From Thunnus maccoyii (lineage: Eukaryota > Chordata > Actinopteri > Scombriformes > Scombridae): a stretch of DNA of 64,000 nucleotides. The stretch is from NCBI RefSeq assembly GCF_910596095.1, contig NC_056538.1:8116001-8180000 (forward strand). Direction: 5' to 3'. Of this stretch, positions 43,301 through 54,300 are shown piece after piece. The notes under the pieces are model-generated. The model saw nothing but the letters and a program-made list of their open reading frames with translations, was not told the origin of the DNA and made no database searches. The translations under genes and the position numbers were made by a program. Numbering within the stretch: the stretch's first letter is position 1; the number at the start of each line of letters is the position of its first letter.

Positions 43301-45042
43301 GGCTCCCCGCAAAGAGAGAAAAGACCCCACTGCGTGGTAAGACCAAGAGAGAGACAGAGGGAGAGGAAGAGGGGGGTAGAGAGAGGAAAAGAAGAATTGC
43401 ACACTTCCTCTCTCGCTCTCCGTCTGACTCTGGGGATCGAGGCATGTGGTGCTCCTTCTTGGGTCCTGGCTCTCTTTTCCTACTGGACGTTTCTCTTCCT
43501 GCTTCCTCTCCAACCGCAGTCTTTGGATCCAAAACCTGGACCAGTTGACGGGCAGCTGTCATTGAAGAGAATTAAAACGAGAATGTGCCTTTATATAGAA
43601 GAAGTAGATACAGAACCTAAGCCAGACTGCTGTCTAGCTTTAATGATATCACTGTGTGCCTTTCACTTGTGTAAGGAAACAACTGTTTTATCAGTTATCT
43701 TTTCCTGTTCAGCTTAAATGGGCTTCCAAACACATTTCCTGTTTAGAGCAAACGTTTTGATCTTGTAGAGGTAGAACAATGGTGTATTCCTGCTGTTTAC
43801 TTCCCTACTAATACATTTCAAACTCCAACATACCAATGCAGTACAAGCCACACATTTGATATGTTATTTTAACAAACAATTGAAACTGTGGAACAATGAA
43901 TGAGCAGTTTCATAGCTTCTACTGAAGTATTGTATTAATCACCACATCATGGGATACATTATAACCCATATAAAGCTTTTATCTACTCCCATTGTCAATG
44001 GTCGTATGTCTGATCCACCTAACCGCGGTTCTTCAGGATGTGGGGACGATGGTTGTATACACTTCTGTTTTTTTTTTAACTACTGATGTTATATCGCTGT
44101 ATTTTTCTGAGATTCTGTGGTGTTATTTGCTTCATTTTGTGACTCCTGCAGCAATTTAGAAAGTGCTATTAAATAATCCAAATCTGATGCAAAGCACTTG
44201 TTGGAAACAGACATTTCATACTTAAATACATTTTTACTAACATTCCATTTCAATTCTAAATTTCATCCACCAATGTTTTTACCATGTAAAAATATCTCTG
44301 ATGGCCTGTTGTCTGTTTTGAACAATGAGCAATTTTGTGAAAAATGTCTTCTCTTGGGTAATCTTGGGGTCTTCTTTGCTTCTCTCTTGGGTTTTCAGAT
44401 CTCTCTGTAATAGGCGCCTTAACTGGTTAACGCTGACACTGTGCTGCGATAACTTATGCACCAGACTTCAAAAGCCGAGCCTCTCAAGGAAAAGTTGACA
44501 ACATTGCTGTCATCTTGGTTGATTTATTCAAACTTCAAAACCGAATCTCTTGTTGAAAAACTTGCTGAAAGAAGGAAATTATTTTACCCAATCAAATCCG
44601 AGATGATCCACCTTTACTCTCAAGTTGGGATGACTTGTTGTGTGTGTTAAACCCTGTGTGACTCTAACCCTTTGTCCCTGCTGCTGTGTTTCTGTTGTCT
44701 GCTTGTCTTTGTCCTGTCTATATTGTGTGTGACCTACACACATGCACATACATAAATGATGCATGAATATGTCACGCATGAATGCATTTCCCTCTCTGTG
44801 TGCGTGTGCTACGTTGCTCTTACCTCCCCTCTGGTGCGTGTCTTCCTGTCCTCTCTGTATATATGTGTGTGTGTCCCACTCCCAGCCACCCATCGAGGGC
44901 CGTCCACCTCTACTTATCAGAGACGTCCATAGAGATCGACAGTTCAGACGGCATGATCTCAGAAGCCAGCACCAAAGACCCCAGCTCCTCAGAGGAGGAG
45001 GGCCCGAGCTCAGACGAAGATGACGGTGATGACTCTGACTGA
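28248..45042 (+). CDS. mpzl2: Myelin protein zero-like 2 (EVA1), complete
   Basis: Homophilic adhesion protein of the P0 family, known in mammalian thymic epithelium and inner ear. Exons 28248-28302, 41006-41175, 42137-42347, 43168-43336, 44886-45042; 253 residues. Leader 1-18; Ig V domain with C46, W63 and C123, with the family blocks EAVNGTDVRLRCTF, SFRPL, FRKRIIW, NGTYVCQVKNPPDVHG; membrane helix about 151-175 followed by a strongly basic CRRCKRRRQR stretch; C-terminal HLYLSETSIEIDSSDGM and an acidic Ser/Glu/Asp tail. Human MPZL2 (from memory) has RIYTS..EAVNGTDARLKCTF and the same NPPDV block, but a shorter, non-acidic end (VSVYLEDTD). V-domain exon phases 1-0-1 are the P0-family pattern. 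Intron 1 is 12.7 kb. Divergent from cd3e. Confidence 0.94.
31940..31978. repeat. (AC)n microsatellite
   Basis: About 39 bp of AC in mpzl2 intron 1. Confidence 0.9.
33217..33696. mobile_element. 480-bp MITE-like element with perfect 16-bp inverted ends
   Basis: CCATTGACTGTATATA (33217-33232) and TATATACAGTCAATGG (33681-33696) are exact reverse complements. Interior text such as 'gacgccatgacagctcccc' and 'tttgcatagcagaaggaagt' is familiar from repeats of many fish genomes. No transposase. Confidence 0.7.
34883..35350. mobile_element. Old DNA-transposon-derived repeat
   Basis: Recognisable stretches: 'ctacatggccaaaagtatg' at the left edge, 'aaggctttccacaggatttt', 'agagcattagtgaggtcagc', 'gtcatgctgaaacaggaaag' and 'tttcctttaactggaactaa'. 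This is a very common teleost repeat; the family name is not certain. Many small deletions. Confidence 0.6.
36421..36544. mobile_element. 124-bp TTAA-bounded MITE
   Basis: TTAAAGGAATAGTTCAACAT at the left and aatgtcacactattcctttt followed by TTAA at the right form imperfect inverted ends. The right-end tattttcccaaaatgt-type motif is shared with the 11258-11708 element. Confidence 0.65.
37275..37347. repeat. (AC)n(GA)n compound microsatellite
   Basis: About 55 bp of AC followed by a short GA run in mpzl2 intron 1. Confidence 0.9.
39079..39320. repeat. Dispersed repeat fragment
   Basis: Begins with 'ttaaaggtgcagtgtgtgga' and 'atttagtggcatctagcag', a sequence common across teleost genomes. No intact right end. 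Confidence 0.45.
40334..40371. repeat. (GT)n microsatellite
   Basis: About 38 bp of GT with one TT interruption in mpzl2 intron 1. Confidence 0.9.
41006..41175 (+). CDS. mpzl2: mpzl2 exon 2 (V domain, first half)
   Basis: Acceptor tatgttgcag at 41005, donor gtgagt at 41176. Encodes GVLQVSGMRIYTSGDVEAVN to PGREES with C46 and W63. Confidence 0.95.
41176..42136 (+). other. mpzl2: mpzl2 intron 2
   Basis: No exon or element recognised. A near-duplicate of 'gagaggagtcggtgagt', the end of exon 2 with its donor, recurs at about 41269-41286. It cannot serve as an exon end without a matching acceptor. Confidence 0.6.
42137..42347 (+). CDS. mpzl2: mpzl2 exon 3 (V domain, second half)
   Basis: Acceptor tctacttgtag at 42136, donor gttagc at 42348. 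Encodes VFHFQQKPYLPIEGTFRKRI to LRVVTT with C123. Starts in phase 0, ends in phase 1. Confidence 0.95.
42880..43030. repeat. Dispersed repeat fragment related to the 52.9-54.0 kb array
   Basis: Shares 'aaatttcatgacgatccatc' and 'ttgtgatatttcagtctgga'-type text with the units at 52905-54020. Lies in mpzl2 intron 3. Confidence 0.5.
43168..43336 (+). CDS. mpzl2: mpzl2 exon 4 (transmembrane and basic cytoplasmic part)
   Basis: Acceptor ccttctgcag at 43167, donor gtaaga at 43337, phase 2. Encodes SFSELLLLVLAIGGGIAAVV and on to RKERKDPTA. Reading through the donor gives W then stop. Confidence 0.92.
43337..44885 (+). other. mpzl2: mpzl2 intron 4
   Basis: The first about 230 nt are GA-rich then CT-rich; no further exon seen. 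Ends with the acceptor at 44885. Confidence 0.6.
44886..45042 (+). CDS. mpzl2: mpzl2 exon 5 (acidic tail, stop)
   Basis: Acceptor cccactcccag at 44885. Encodes HPSRAVHLYLSETSIEIDSS then DGMISEASTKDPSSSEEEG and an SSDEDDGDDSD end; TGA at 45040-45042. HLYLSET aligns with human SVYLEDT. Confidence 0.85.
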
Positions 45043-46230
45043 GGAGGTGGGGACAGACAGAGAGACAGAAACATTGATATAAAGCCAGCTAGGAAGCCTG
45101 CTGGAGGGATGCCCAGATGGCACCCGTGGATTATGTTCCATGGTTCTGCCGAGTGGGGACTAGATGAAATGAGCCCCGCTGCTGCTGTGTTGAAAAAAAG
45201 CACATTGTTCAAGAATGGAAGGAAAACGGGAAGAAAGTTCTGTTTGAAAGTTTTTGAATAAGAACAAAGAGATTAGAGCGATACTTTTGATGGAATCTCT
45301 GAAACAAGATCAAATGTAACTTTAGTTTAGTCGAGAAATGTTCATATGAGGGAAGAAATCTGATTGACACAGCGGGGTTTATAAAGTGAGAGGAACTGTC
45401 ATTCTGAGGCTGGCTTGGTTGCTGTCCCGAAGGAAAAAAAGAGTCAATTCATGTTTAATAAATGCCCTTTATTTTAGACATGGATCTTGTTAAGTGTAGG
45501 AGCTGCAACAAGTAACTGATTTCGTCGAAGATGTTGGCACGTAAGAAGTCGGAGTGAGTAAGGTGACTGCTGCCATGATGAGCCATACACATGACCTTTA
45601 AATTTCTGAGGGTGCCTACGTTTTACAACTCATTCTCTGGTTGATATTAATGGAATATTATATGTAGAACCTGTCATCTTTCATGAGTTTCATTAGGGAT
45701 ACTGTAGGTCCTGCATTTCAGCCAGTTACACACATCATCATAATACCTGCCAGTCTAAGAGCACTTGTTTGTTAAAAGCTGTTTTATCCTCCAACTGTAG
45801 GCTGAGAAGCTTATGTCACATTATATTACTTGGACAAAAAGCATAAATATTCTGTTGCTGTCATTAAGTCCGAAGGCCAAATACTTTATCAGTGAGCGAG
45901 CAACTGCATGCATGCACTCATGTTGAATGATGTGTGTGGGAGCGTACAGTCAGATCTGAAAACCCTTTGAATGCAAAATGTCCTTGTGAGCCTGTTTTCT
46001 CTCCATGCGTCTGTGAATACATCACGTCTACTAACAAATGATTGTAATACCTGTCTTTCTTCCTTTTGTGACAGAGTGTTGTACTTGTGATGTAATGCCT
46101 AGCAATGTTTGTAGATTTTTCTATTTTTTTTAGATAATGCCAGAAGTATTATGTTCTGTTGTTTAAAAGTGTCACTGTGTTTGTTTGTCATAGAGCTTTT
46201 ATAAAAACGATTTTCTATTAAAAAAGCTTT
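45043..46230 (+). other. mpzl2: mpzl2 3'UTR
   Basis: Poly(A)-signal candidates AATAAA at 45457 and ATTAAA at 46217, giving possible short (about 430 nt) and long (about 1.2 kb) 3'UTRs. Confidence 0.5.
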
Positions 46231-49200
46231 TAAACCACATTGTGTCACACGTACACGTCACTTTAAATGTGTATAAAGGGAATCAAATGAATAATCACAC
46301 ACAACTTGGCATGATTTGACAGAATTCATCTATTATGTAAGAGAGTAATCTTGTTATCCAACATTTATTATGCATCATTATCTTTAATGCACTGCCTCTG
46401 GTTGTGTGTTTATGGTTCGTCTGTCTGCAGAGCCCTTGACTTGTTTACCTGTAAGCATTGCAGCAGTAAACCACTGCAGACTGCTGTTAAATCTGTTACA
46501 GGTTCATTATGCCTGCCTGTGGAACTTCCGTCGGAGTTTGCCTGTTTGTTGGATGAGATTGTTCATGACTACGAATATGTTAGTGTTTGTTACTCGATAT
46601 CTTGTGTGTGGGTGTGTTGGCGTTTGTGGGCCTATTTGTGTGCATTGATCAAAGTCTATCCCTCTGGGTGCAGCTTTAGTTACTGACTGACAAGACCTAT
46701 AGTGCGTGTGTGTGTGTGCATGTGTGTGTGTGTGAGGATAGAGTTCGGGGCAAAGCAGGGTTGACTAACAGAAAAATACAGGGATGGAGGAGGGCGGGCG
46801 AGAGACAGAGAGGCTGTTTATCCAAGCTAAATAATTACATTTTGTTGTGGAGAAAGGCCACTAGTGTTGAACTGATAAAACAACAGTGGAGTCTCTAGAT
46901 AATCTTGTTTGTATCGTCACGGCTTTTGTTAATTACTCTCGCAGAGCTTAGACATTGGCCTCCAAATAATTCTGCCACACCAATAATCAACTGTGAATGC
47001 AGAAATTAACACGATCCGGACTTATTTCATAAGTGATCAGTAATTTATTGTAATAGTCACAAATAATGACAGTCAAATACAATCATTAACATTTTGTAGA
47101 CATAATGTGTTCTTACACAGCTATCCAAAACATCTAAATATCTGGTTTTCATTATAAAAAAAAACAGATATACCATTTACTCCAGTGACAGCATCCTGAA
47201 TAGAGCAGTATGCAATGCAATGCAACACACACAAGACTTTGCATTTTGAGGGAAGAACACAAATGTTTTCTTAAATGATACTCATCACATCTATCACTCT
47301 CTCCACCCAGATAAACACCAACACAGTGCTTGCATCAAGTTCATGTTCATTCTCCAGAGGTTGCTTAAAGGCATTTTAAGTAGGTTGGGGGAAAGGAAGG
47401 AAATAAATAGAATATTTGATATTGAACAATCAACTGGCAAACCGGGCACATATTGGCTGTTGTTCTCTCCTATTGATGATTTTGGCACTTAATCGAATCA
47501 AAATTGAATATTGAATCACTGATTGAAGAATTTTCTGCATGAGTCCAGACTGACTTGTGTTTATCTACGTGAGCCAAACTCATGGGAGAGGTGCTCTCAA
47601 CCAATCCTTGTTTATGACTCATTTAATGAGACACTCTCTAGCATAATGTCTTCATTACTGCAACTCATGTGAAACATTTCTCTATAGACTTATATGGGAT
47701 TTGTTTAATAAAGGAAGGAAAGAAAACACTGTGTGCCATCTTTACTAAAAAGAAAGTTATGTCTGAGCCTTCCTCGCTGGGTTTCTCTCCCTCACGCTCT
47801 CTCCGTCTTGCTTCATCTCACTCTTGTCTGCATTCCTCACCTTAGGATGGGTTGTACCTGGCACAGTCATGTGTAAATTCCATCACACAAACTTACAGTC
47901 ACTTGTGTGTGTGTGTGTGTGCACACAAACATGGGCTTGGCACAACAGTTGCTGAGAAAGAGAAAACAAATCACCTCACTGGTATGTAACTATAAGCCAT
48001 ACTGGGACTTATACTGATAGCTGGAGTTCTCACACACCCACACACATGCATTCAAACACTACAGTTATTAATCCAGTCCACATAATGGTGGAGAGTCAGC
48101 TTCATTGTTCTCTGTGTATTGTACAGTATGTAGGACTGCCTATAGCTATTGAGTAATGTTGTCATACTTTTTTGTGACAGCTCCGAGAAAAGCTTCTCTG
48201 CATGTGAAACCTTTAAAACAGAGTGTAGCAGACGCAGCTTTTCATCAGCTATTCCCCTCCATACAACAGCAGAATGTGTATAAACTGATGAAAAGACTGA
48301 AGGACTCTCACGTTTTTGGCTCAAGGATAATAGTTACATGCACCATCTGGCCCCAACAATTTATATCACCTTTATTAGTCCCTTCCAGTGTTGACAACAG
48401 AAGAACAGGTCCCTTGTTGACCGGAGTCGCCAGAAAGTCACTTTCATTGCGACTGAGACAGATTTCAGCTGAAACTGAGACCATATTACTGTAAGCAGAC
48501 AGAGAACCCCTGTATTCACACACACAATACATAACACAATGCAGCGCTCTGTGTGTGTGTGTGTGTGTGAACATGCCCAGGTAAGAAGCATATCACTTTG
48601 TCTTCCAACTGAGGATAGAAGTCTCTATCAAAGTCATGGAAGATTACGGCATATAATATATTTAACACAATACAACATTGTAGAACACAAAGGTCATGAA
48701 TGCTCCCAGGTGAGGCAAGTCCGGTAACTCAGCATCTATTCAAAAACAGGAAGCAGTATCCCTGCCTCTGTGTGGGAACTGTTATATAATATTGTCATCA
48801 GATACAATACTGTGCTTGTGAATGGACACACAGAGTGGGATGCCACTGCTTAACTCCCCATATGTTTATCTTATATAAGAGAGGGCATCCAGAGAGGTTT
48901 GCAATTATATTTGATTCTGGATCTCAGACAAGCATCATAAAGATTTTCACATGTCTTTCAAGTAAATTAGAAGTCAGTCATACATTCATTTACTCACAGT
49001 AATTGATATTCACTCCCACTTCCTACTTCTCACAGCCCCTTATTAGTAAACCTCTAGGCATGGCTGCTTTTTCATTTTAATCAGTTTAGGGAGCAAATTT
49101 TAACACAAAAATATGCATTTTTCTCAAACTCATTAACCCTTACACTAAATGGGTTTGTGCCTACAATTAGCTTATTTCCAGAATACACAGGGGATTATTT

Positions 49201-50079
49201 GCTTAGAAAATGTTTTTTTCTTCGTGCAGCGCCATGTCATTATGCATTAAACTCTTAAAATAATATAAAATATCCAGCTAATACTAATAGGATGCAATTC
49301 TGTCAAACACTGAATCAGATTACGGCACACAGCTGATACACACACAATATATTTCAGAGAAGCAGACTAAGAGGGGATGCAGACGCTCTCATTCGATATT
49401 CTGTGATGTGTCATGAGATGAAATGAGGTTATGCAACATGAGTACAACATCTCTGTTGTCAGAATGTGGGAAACGCTCCTGGCAGAGCAGATGGATATAA
49501 GGATGTAACTACAATCCAGACCAAATAAAGACATGAATAGACTTCAAAAGGACTCTGTGCAAACATGAAGGGGAGAGATAAAACATTACACCAGAGTTAC
49601 ACTGACCTAGCAAAGGCTAGAAAAACAAACTCCGTCTCCTATTAGAGATAATTACAACAGTAAAGACAGGAGATTGGGGACAGGGATAGCAGAGTAATAT
49701 GCCTAGAAATAGCGGGCTAGTCCCAATAGAGGGCTACATGGTTTTATACAGAAGCTGGCTTGGGAGATAAGGGACTGAGCCTCAGGCCTCAACACAGTTG
49801 GGTCATATGAGGGGATGAAGGTGGGTGAAGATAATGAAACATATTTTGATGTGGTTTCATTTTTTCTCCATAGGCCATGCTGGTAAAGATGTGTATCAAC
49901 AGGAGTCTCACATTCATGATCATTGTTACCCACTGTTACTGTAAAATGCAAAAATAAACATAATATAATATTCTGCAAAAAAGCATTAATAGCTTCATTT
50001 TTATTAACAAGACTAAATCATTCAGCTGGGTGAACTGACTTCAGGAATACCCCAACAGCCCTGAAGCTTAGTGAACCCA

Positions 50080-50275
50080 ACAGACTTTTTGACTTGTCAA
50101 AATTAATAATTAATGGCTCTGCTGTATTCAAGTGTCCCAGTACGACAGTGTGGCAGTGAGCCAGCATACACAATACCAGAACCCTAAAACTAAAGCAGCT
50201 AAATGGAATTTAGCCATCATTCATTTTAATATTTATTTTTCCTACTGTGACATGTCAGAAAGGCCTGTAGTGAAG
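50080..50275 (-). repeat. Inverted fragment of the 10233-10871 element family
   Basis: 'aagcagctaaatggaattta' and 'gtgagccagcat' here match, on the opposite strand, 'tgaattccatttagctgctt' and 'atgctggctcac' at about 10600-10655. Confidence 0.55.
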
Positions 50276-50454
50276 TAACATGTATAGTTTCTGGCTGCAG
50301 CAGAAACACTGTTTACATACTCACTAACTAACGAACTAACTAAATGATCATTAACATTAACATTATTTTCAGTAATACTTTAATACATCCATATGGAAAA
50401 GCTAGTATTTTACATTAGTGCAAACTTATTATTATTGTTATATTATCATTAATT

Positions 50455-50705
50455 GAACATTGCATATACTGTTTACTCCTGGTCAACATTTTGTACATTT
50501 CATTTCAAATTTAAACCTGCAGCAGTTCTTCTCACTTAGAATATTTGACATATATTTTTTTTTATTGTAAACCCTAAATTGCTTTTTTTTTTAATATATT
50601 ATTTAGGATTACATAATTTGTGTATATTTTTGACTGTTATGCACCACAACAAGGCAAATTCCTTGTACGTACAAACCCACTTGGCAATAAACCTGGTTCT
50701 GATTT
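50455..50705 (+). mobile_element. LINE-type 3' tail
   Basis: Ends 'caaggcaaattccttgtacg'...'cttggcaataaacctggttc' with a TGATT start, the 3' tail common to many teleost LINE insertions. No protein-coding part left. Confidence 0.5.
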
Positions 50706-51317
50706 ACTTTATTCTAAAAAGAACAACTCTTATAACATAATATTGTTATTTCAAGAGCCTGCTAAAATGAGCATAATCAGTTCTTGTACATAAATACTAA
50801 TTTGTGCCTCTTGAAGATACATTATAATATTCCTCCAGTAAATGGCTGGCTGTAATGTAAAAGTTACAAATCGACTCATTTGTGATCACTGACAAAGGCA
50901 AATCTACTTTAGTCTTATGGAATCCTAGTATAACCTTTTTATGGAGGGATATTAATGTTAATGTGACGGTAGGTTAATACAGTGATATGCTCTCCGTCCA
51001 TTCAGTTTTCCACTATAAAGAAACTGCTGTCATTCAGTCATTACGTAGCCTTTTAACTCTGAAATATGGTGGTAGGATATATCACAGCTTTCAAGTCCCG
51101 ACAGGGTGTTTTCACTTCTTAGGTATATGCTGCTTTTTCCCAGCAATCCACCAGCTGCACTTCCTGATACACCTGTTTGTCAGGTAGGACAGTGTGCAGC
51201 GCAACGGAGAGTCTGAGTCATGACAAAATAGACTATGGACGGAATTTTACCGAAGCTTTGACGTAATTGGGACTTTTTTTGTATCGTCACGCGAGTGAAA
51301 CCGTTTTCACATCTAAA

Positions 51318-51387
51318 ATGCGTCGACTGCGCCACAGGATTACCGCTCTGAATGTTGTTTTGCTGCTGTATTTGATCGGTTGTTTCG
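51318..51387 (+). CDS. mpzl3: mpzl3 exon 1 (leader)
   Basis: ATG at 51318; basic N-terminus MRRLRHR then hydrophobic LNVVLLLYLIGCF; donor gtgagt at 51388; phase 1. Confidence 0.8.
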
Positions 51388-54300
51388 GTGAGTAAACAGG
51401 CCAGAGCTCTGCTGTCATTTCGCTGATTCAACACCACTCTCAACTCCGAGAAACTTGTCAGCGTCTGTAGCTTATTGTTGCTTCTGTAGGCTCGTGCTGC
51501 CTGTTATTATTTCTCCAAAATCATGTTGAAATCCTGTGTAGGTAGGCTGTAGTTTATTTATTTATTATTAAACCACTAATAGTAGGTTAACTCACTAATA
51601 GTACAGCACGTTTCATTTTCATGGCCACCGCAGGCCTACTGGGGAAAATGTCTGTAGGCCTGCACACTATCAAAAGTCATTATAGGACTACTGTCTTTTC
51701 ATTTAGCTGCTCAATGAAAGACATGTGCTTGGGAAACACATAGGACTAAAAACTAGTGCATTTTAAGTGGACAGCAAATATAGACCTCCCATGAGAATAT
51801 AGCACAACTATGCAGATAAAGTGATCCAGTCACAGTGAATTCACCATCTACGTCAGACACACTTCAAGTCCTAGAATATGCAGGTTCATTAAAGACGTAA
51901 TTTATGTTGTGGGGATTAAGTGGAATTAGAAGTTAAGGTGGCTTCCTCTGTGGATACAGGAACAGCCCGTGATAATGACAGGCTGGTGTAAAAACCAGGC
52001 TTGGAGGGATTCTGACAACTGGTATGCACTGAGTTAAGAGCACTGTCTTTTTGCCAAGAACATTTCAAACATGGCTCTGAACTGCGGGCAGTTGTTTCCC
52101 TCTCTCTGAAAGCATCTGACCTTTTATTGAGGGAATAGAAATGAGAGATACATAGAAGCTACTGTGTGTTGTTGACTTAGAAAGAAACACAGGCCACATG
52201 AGAGTGTAGGAGAAGATTCGTGTCATCACAGTTTGTCTTAATTTGATTTTGTCCTTTGTCAGGCAGGATGTTGACATACAAATGTAGTTTTTCCTGCCAG
52301 GGTCACATCAGGACTTTTCGGAAACTATTACAATATGATGTTGTCAACATCCTGACTTTTAATTTTTTTCCCCTCTATCTACTGAATTAAATGTCCAGAC
52401 ATCTTGTTGTTCATGAAATCAGGTGTCAACATCACCACTGAAGAGCTGCCAATTTTCCTACCCTGCCTCTAATTACTAGACAGTCAGCATCTATCATGTC
52501 TTCAAGTTCAAGAGCAGCTCAGGCTGCTTGATTTCTACTTTTATGAAGATATCTTTGTTCATGTTGCTGATGCGCTCAGCCTGGGGTCTTTGTAGATGAA
52601 TCGGGCAGATCACATGATATCTCTTACACTCTTTTGTGTAAGATAAACTAAGTCCTTATCACGGCTGTTGGGGTCTCTGATGGGATCCAGTGGTGTCAGT
52701 CTGAGATTGTATATGTTGATCACAGCGATTTGTTTTGCTCTCGCTTCCTCCTGGGAGAAAAGGCAGTTTGAGGGCTTTGCTTTGAAATGGATAAGGTTTT
52801 TTTTTCCATCTATGCCAAAAAAGCAGTAAAAAGCAGTTTTTCATGCTAAGTTGACCTTTAAAGCCACTTTTATTTTTAGCTGCACTGGAATTGTGGCTCA
52901 AGGCATGGCAATGTGAGTTGGTCAGTCCACCAATTTGTTCAAGACTGAAATATCTCAACTGCTATTTGTTAAATTGCTATGAAATTAGGTACAAACATTC
53001 ATGATCCCCTGAGGATGAAGCCTACTGACTTTGGTGATTCCCTGATTTTTCCTTTGGTCTCCAACATGAGGTTGACATTTTTGGTTTTAGAGTGAAACAT
53101 CTTTACAACTATTAGATGGATTGTCATAAAATTTGCTACGGATATTCAAAGGCCCTCAAGATAAATTCTAATGACTCAAATGATTCTCTGTCCTTTACTG
53201 CAGCACCACCAGCAGGTGAAAGTTTTCACCTATTCAGTGAAATAGCTTGACATCTATTGTACTGGATGGATTGTCGTGAAATTTGTTACAGACATTTATG
53301 GTTCCTTGAGGATTGAGCCTACTGACATTGATGATTCCCTGACGTTTTACCTAGTGTCACCACAGGGTAGACATCTTGGTTTTGGGTGAAATATCTTCAC
53401 AATACAGCTGCAACAATTAGTCAATTAATCGTTTAGTTGCTCAAAAGAAAATCAATAACCAACTATTTTGATAAAAGATTCATTGTTTAAGTACTTTTTC
53501 AAGCAAAAATACCAAACATTCAGTGGTTCTGGGTTCTCAAGTGTGACAATTTACTGCTTTTCTTGGTATGTAAATTGAATAATTTGTGGTTTTGGCCTTG
53601 TGCTCTAGTATATTGTGATGGGCATCTTTTCTAATTATTTATAGACCAAATGATTGGTCAATTAATTGAGAAAATAACTGAGAAAATCAATAATAAAATA
53701 ATCATTAGTTGCAGCCATACTTGACAACTATTAGATGGGTTACTGTGAAGTTATATATTGAAGGTCCCTAGAAGATAAATTCTAATGACTTTGGTGATAC
53801 AATGACTTTTCATCAAGCATCATCATCAGGTCAAAATTACAATTTGCTCAATAATGACAAATACCTGCAAAACTAACGACATTCCCATCAGCCTCAGCTA
53901 TACTTTATATGAAGTGCTAATTAGCAAATTAGCAAATGTTAGCATCCTTGCATGCTAAACTAAGATGGTGGACCTGGTAAATATTACATTTAGCATTTAG
54001 CTCACAGCACTGCTGTGCCTGAGCAAAGCCTCACAGAGCCACTGACATATGCTCAACTGAACCCAGTGATCATGAATTAGAGGGAAAGAAGCATGAATTT
54101 ATTGTTGTTTGTGAACATTGTGTTAGACCAGTGGTCCTGGCATGCTGTGCCTCTACATCTCTCTTCAGCTGCTAAGGAAATCTACTGAACCGAACAGTTA
54201 TTAAACAGTTTATTAATGAGTTAGTTTGAGCAAATATTTTCTGGATATGGCAGCTCCCTCTCTAAAGTAGCTGTCAGTATTCAGGGCTTAATTATCATTT

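Larger units (their letters stand above)
46231..51180. other. mpzl2-mpzl3 intergenic DNA
   Basis: About 5 kb without a supported gene. Holds short GT repeats (46703-46733, 47903-47922, 48549-48569), a fragment of the 10233 repeat family (50080-50275) and a LINE-type tail (50455-50705). Several open frames exist but none shows conservation, a leader, or splice context. Confidence 0.55.

Noticed and set aside
43055-43562. Long frames on both strands around mpzl2 exon 4
   Set aside because: Shadows of the transmembrane exon and of the GA/CT-rich start of intron 4.
46351-46686. 111-codon frame downstream of mpzl2
   Set aside because: No start context, homology or splice partner; Cys/Trp-rich composition is typical of random AT/GT-rich DNA.
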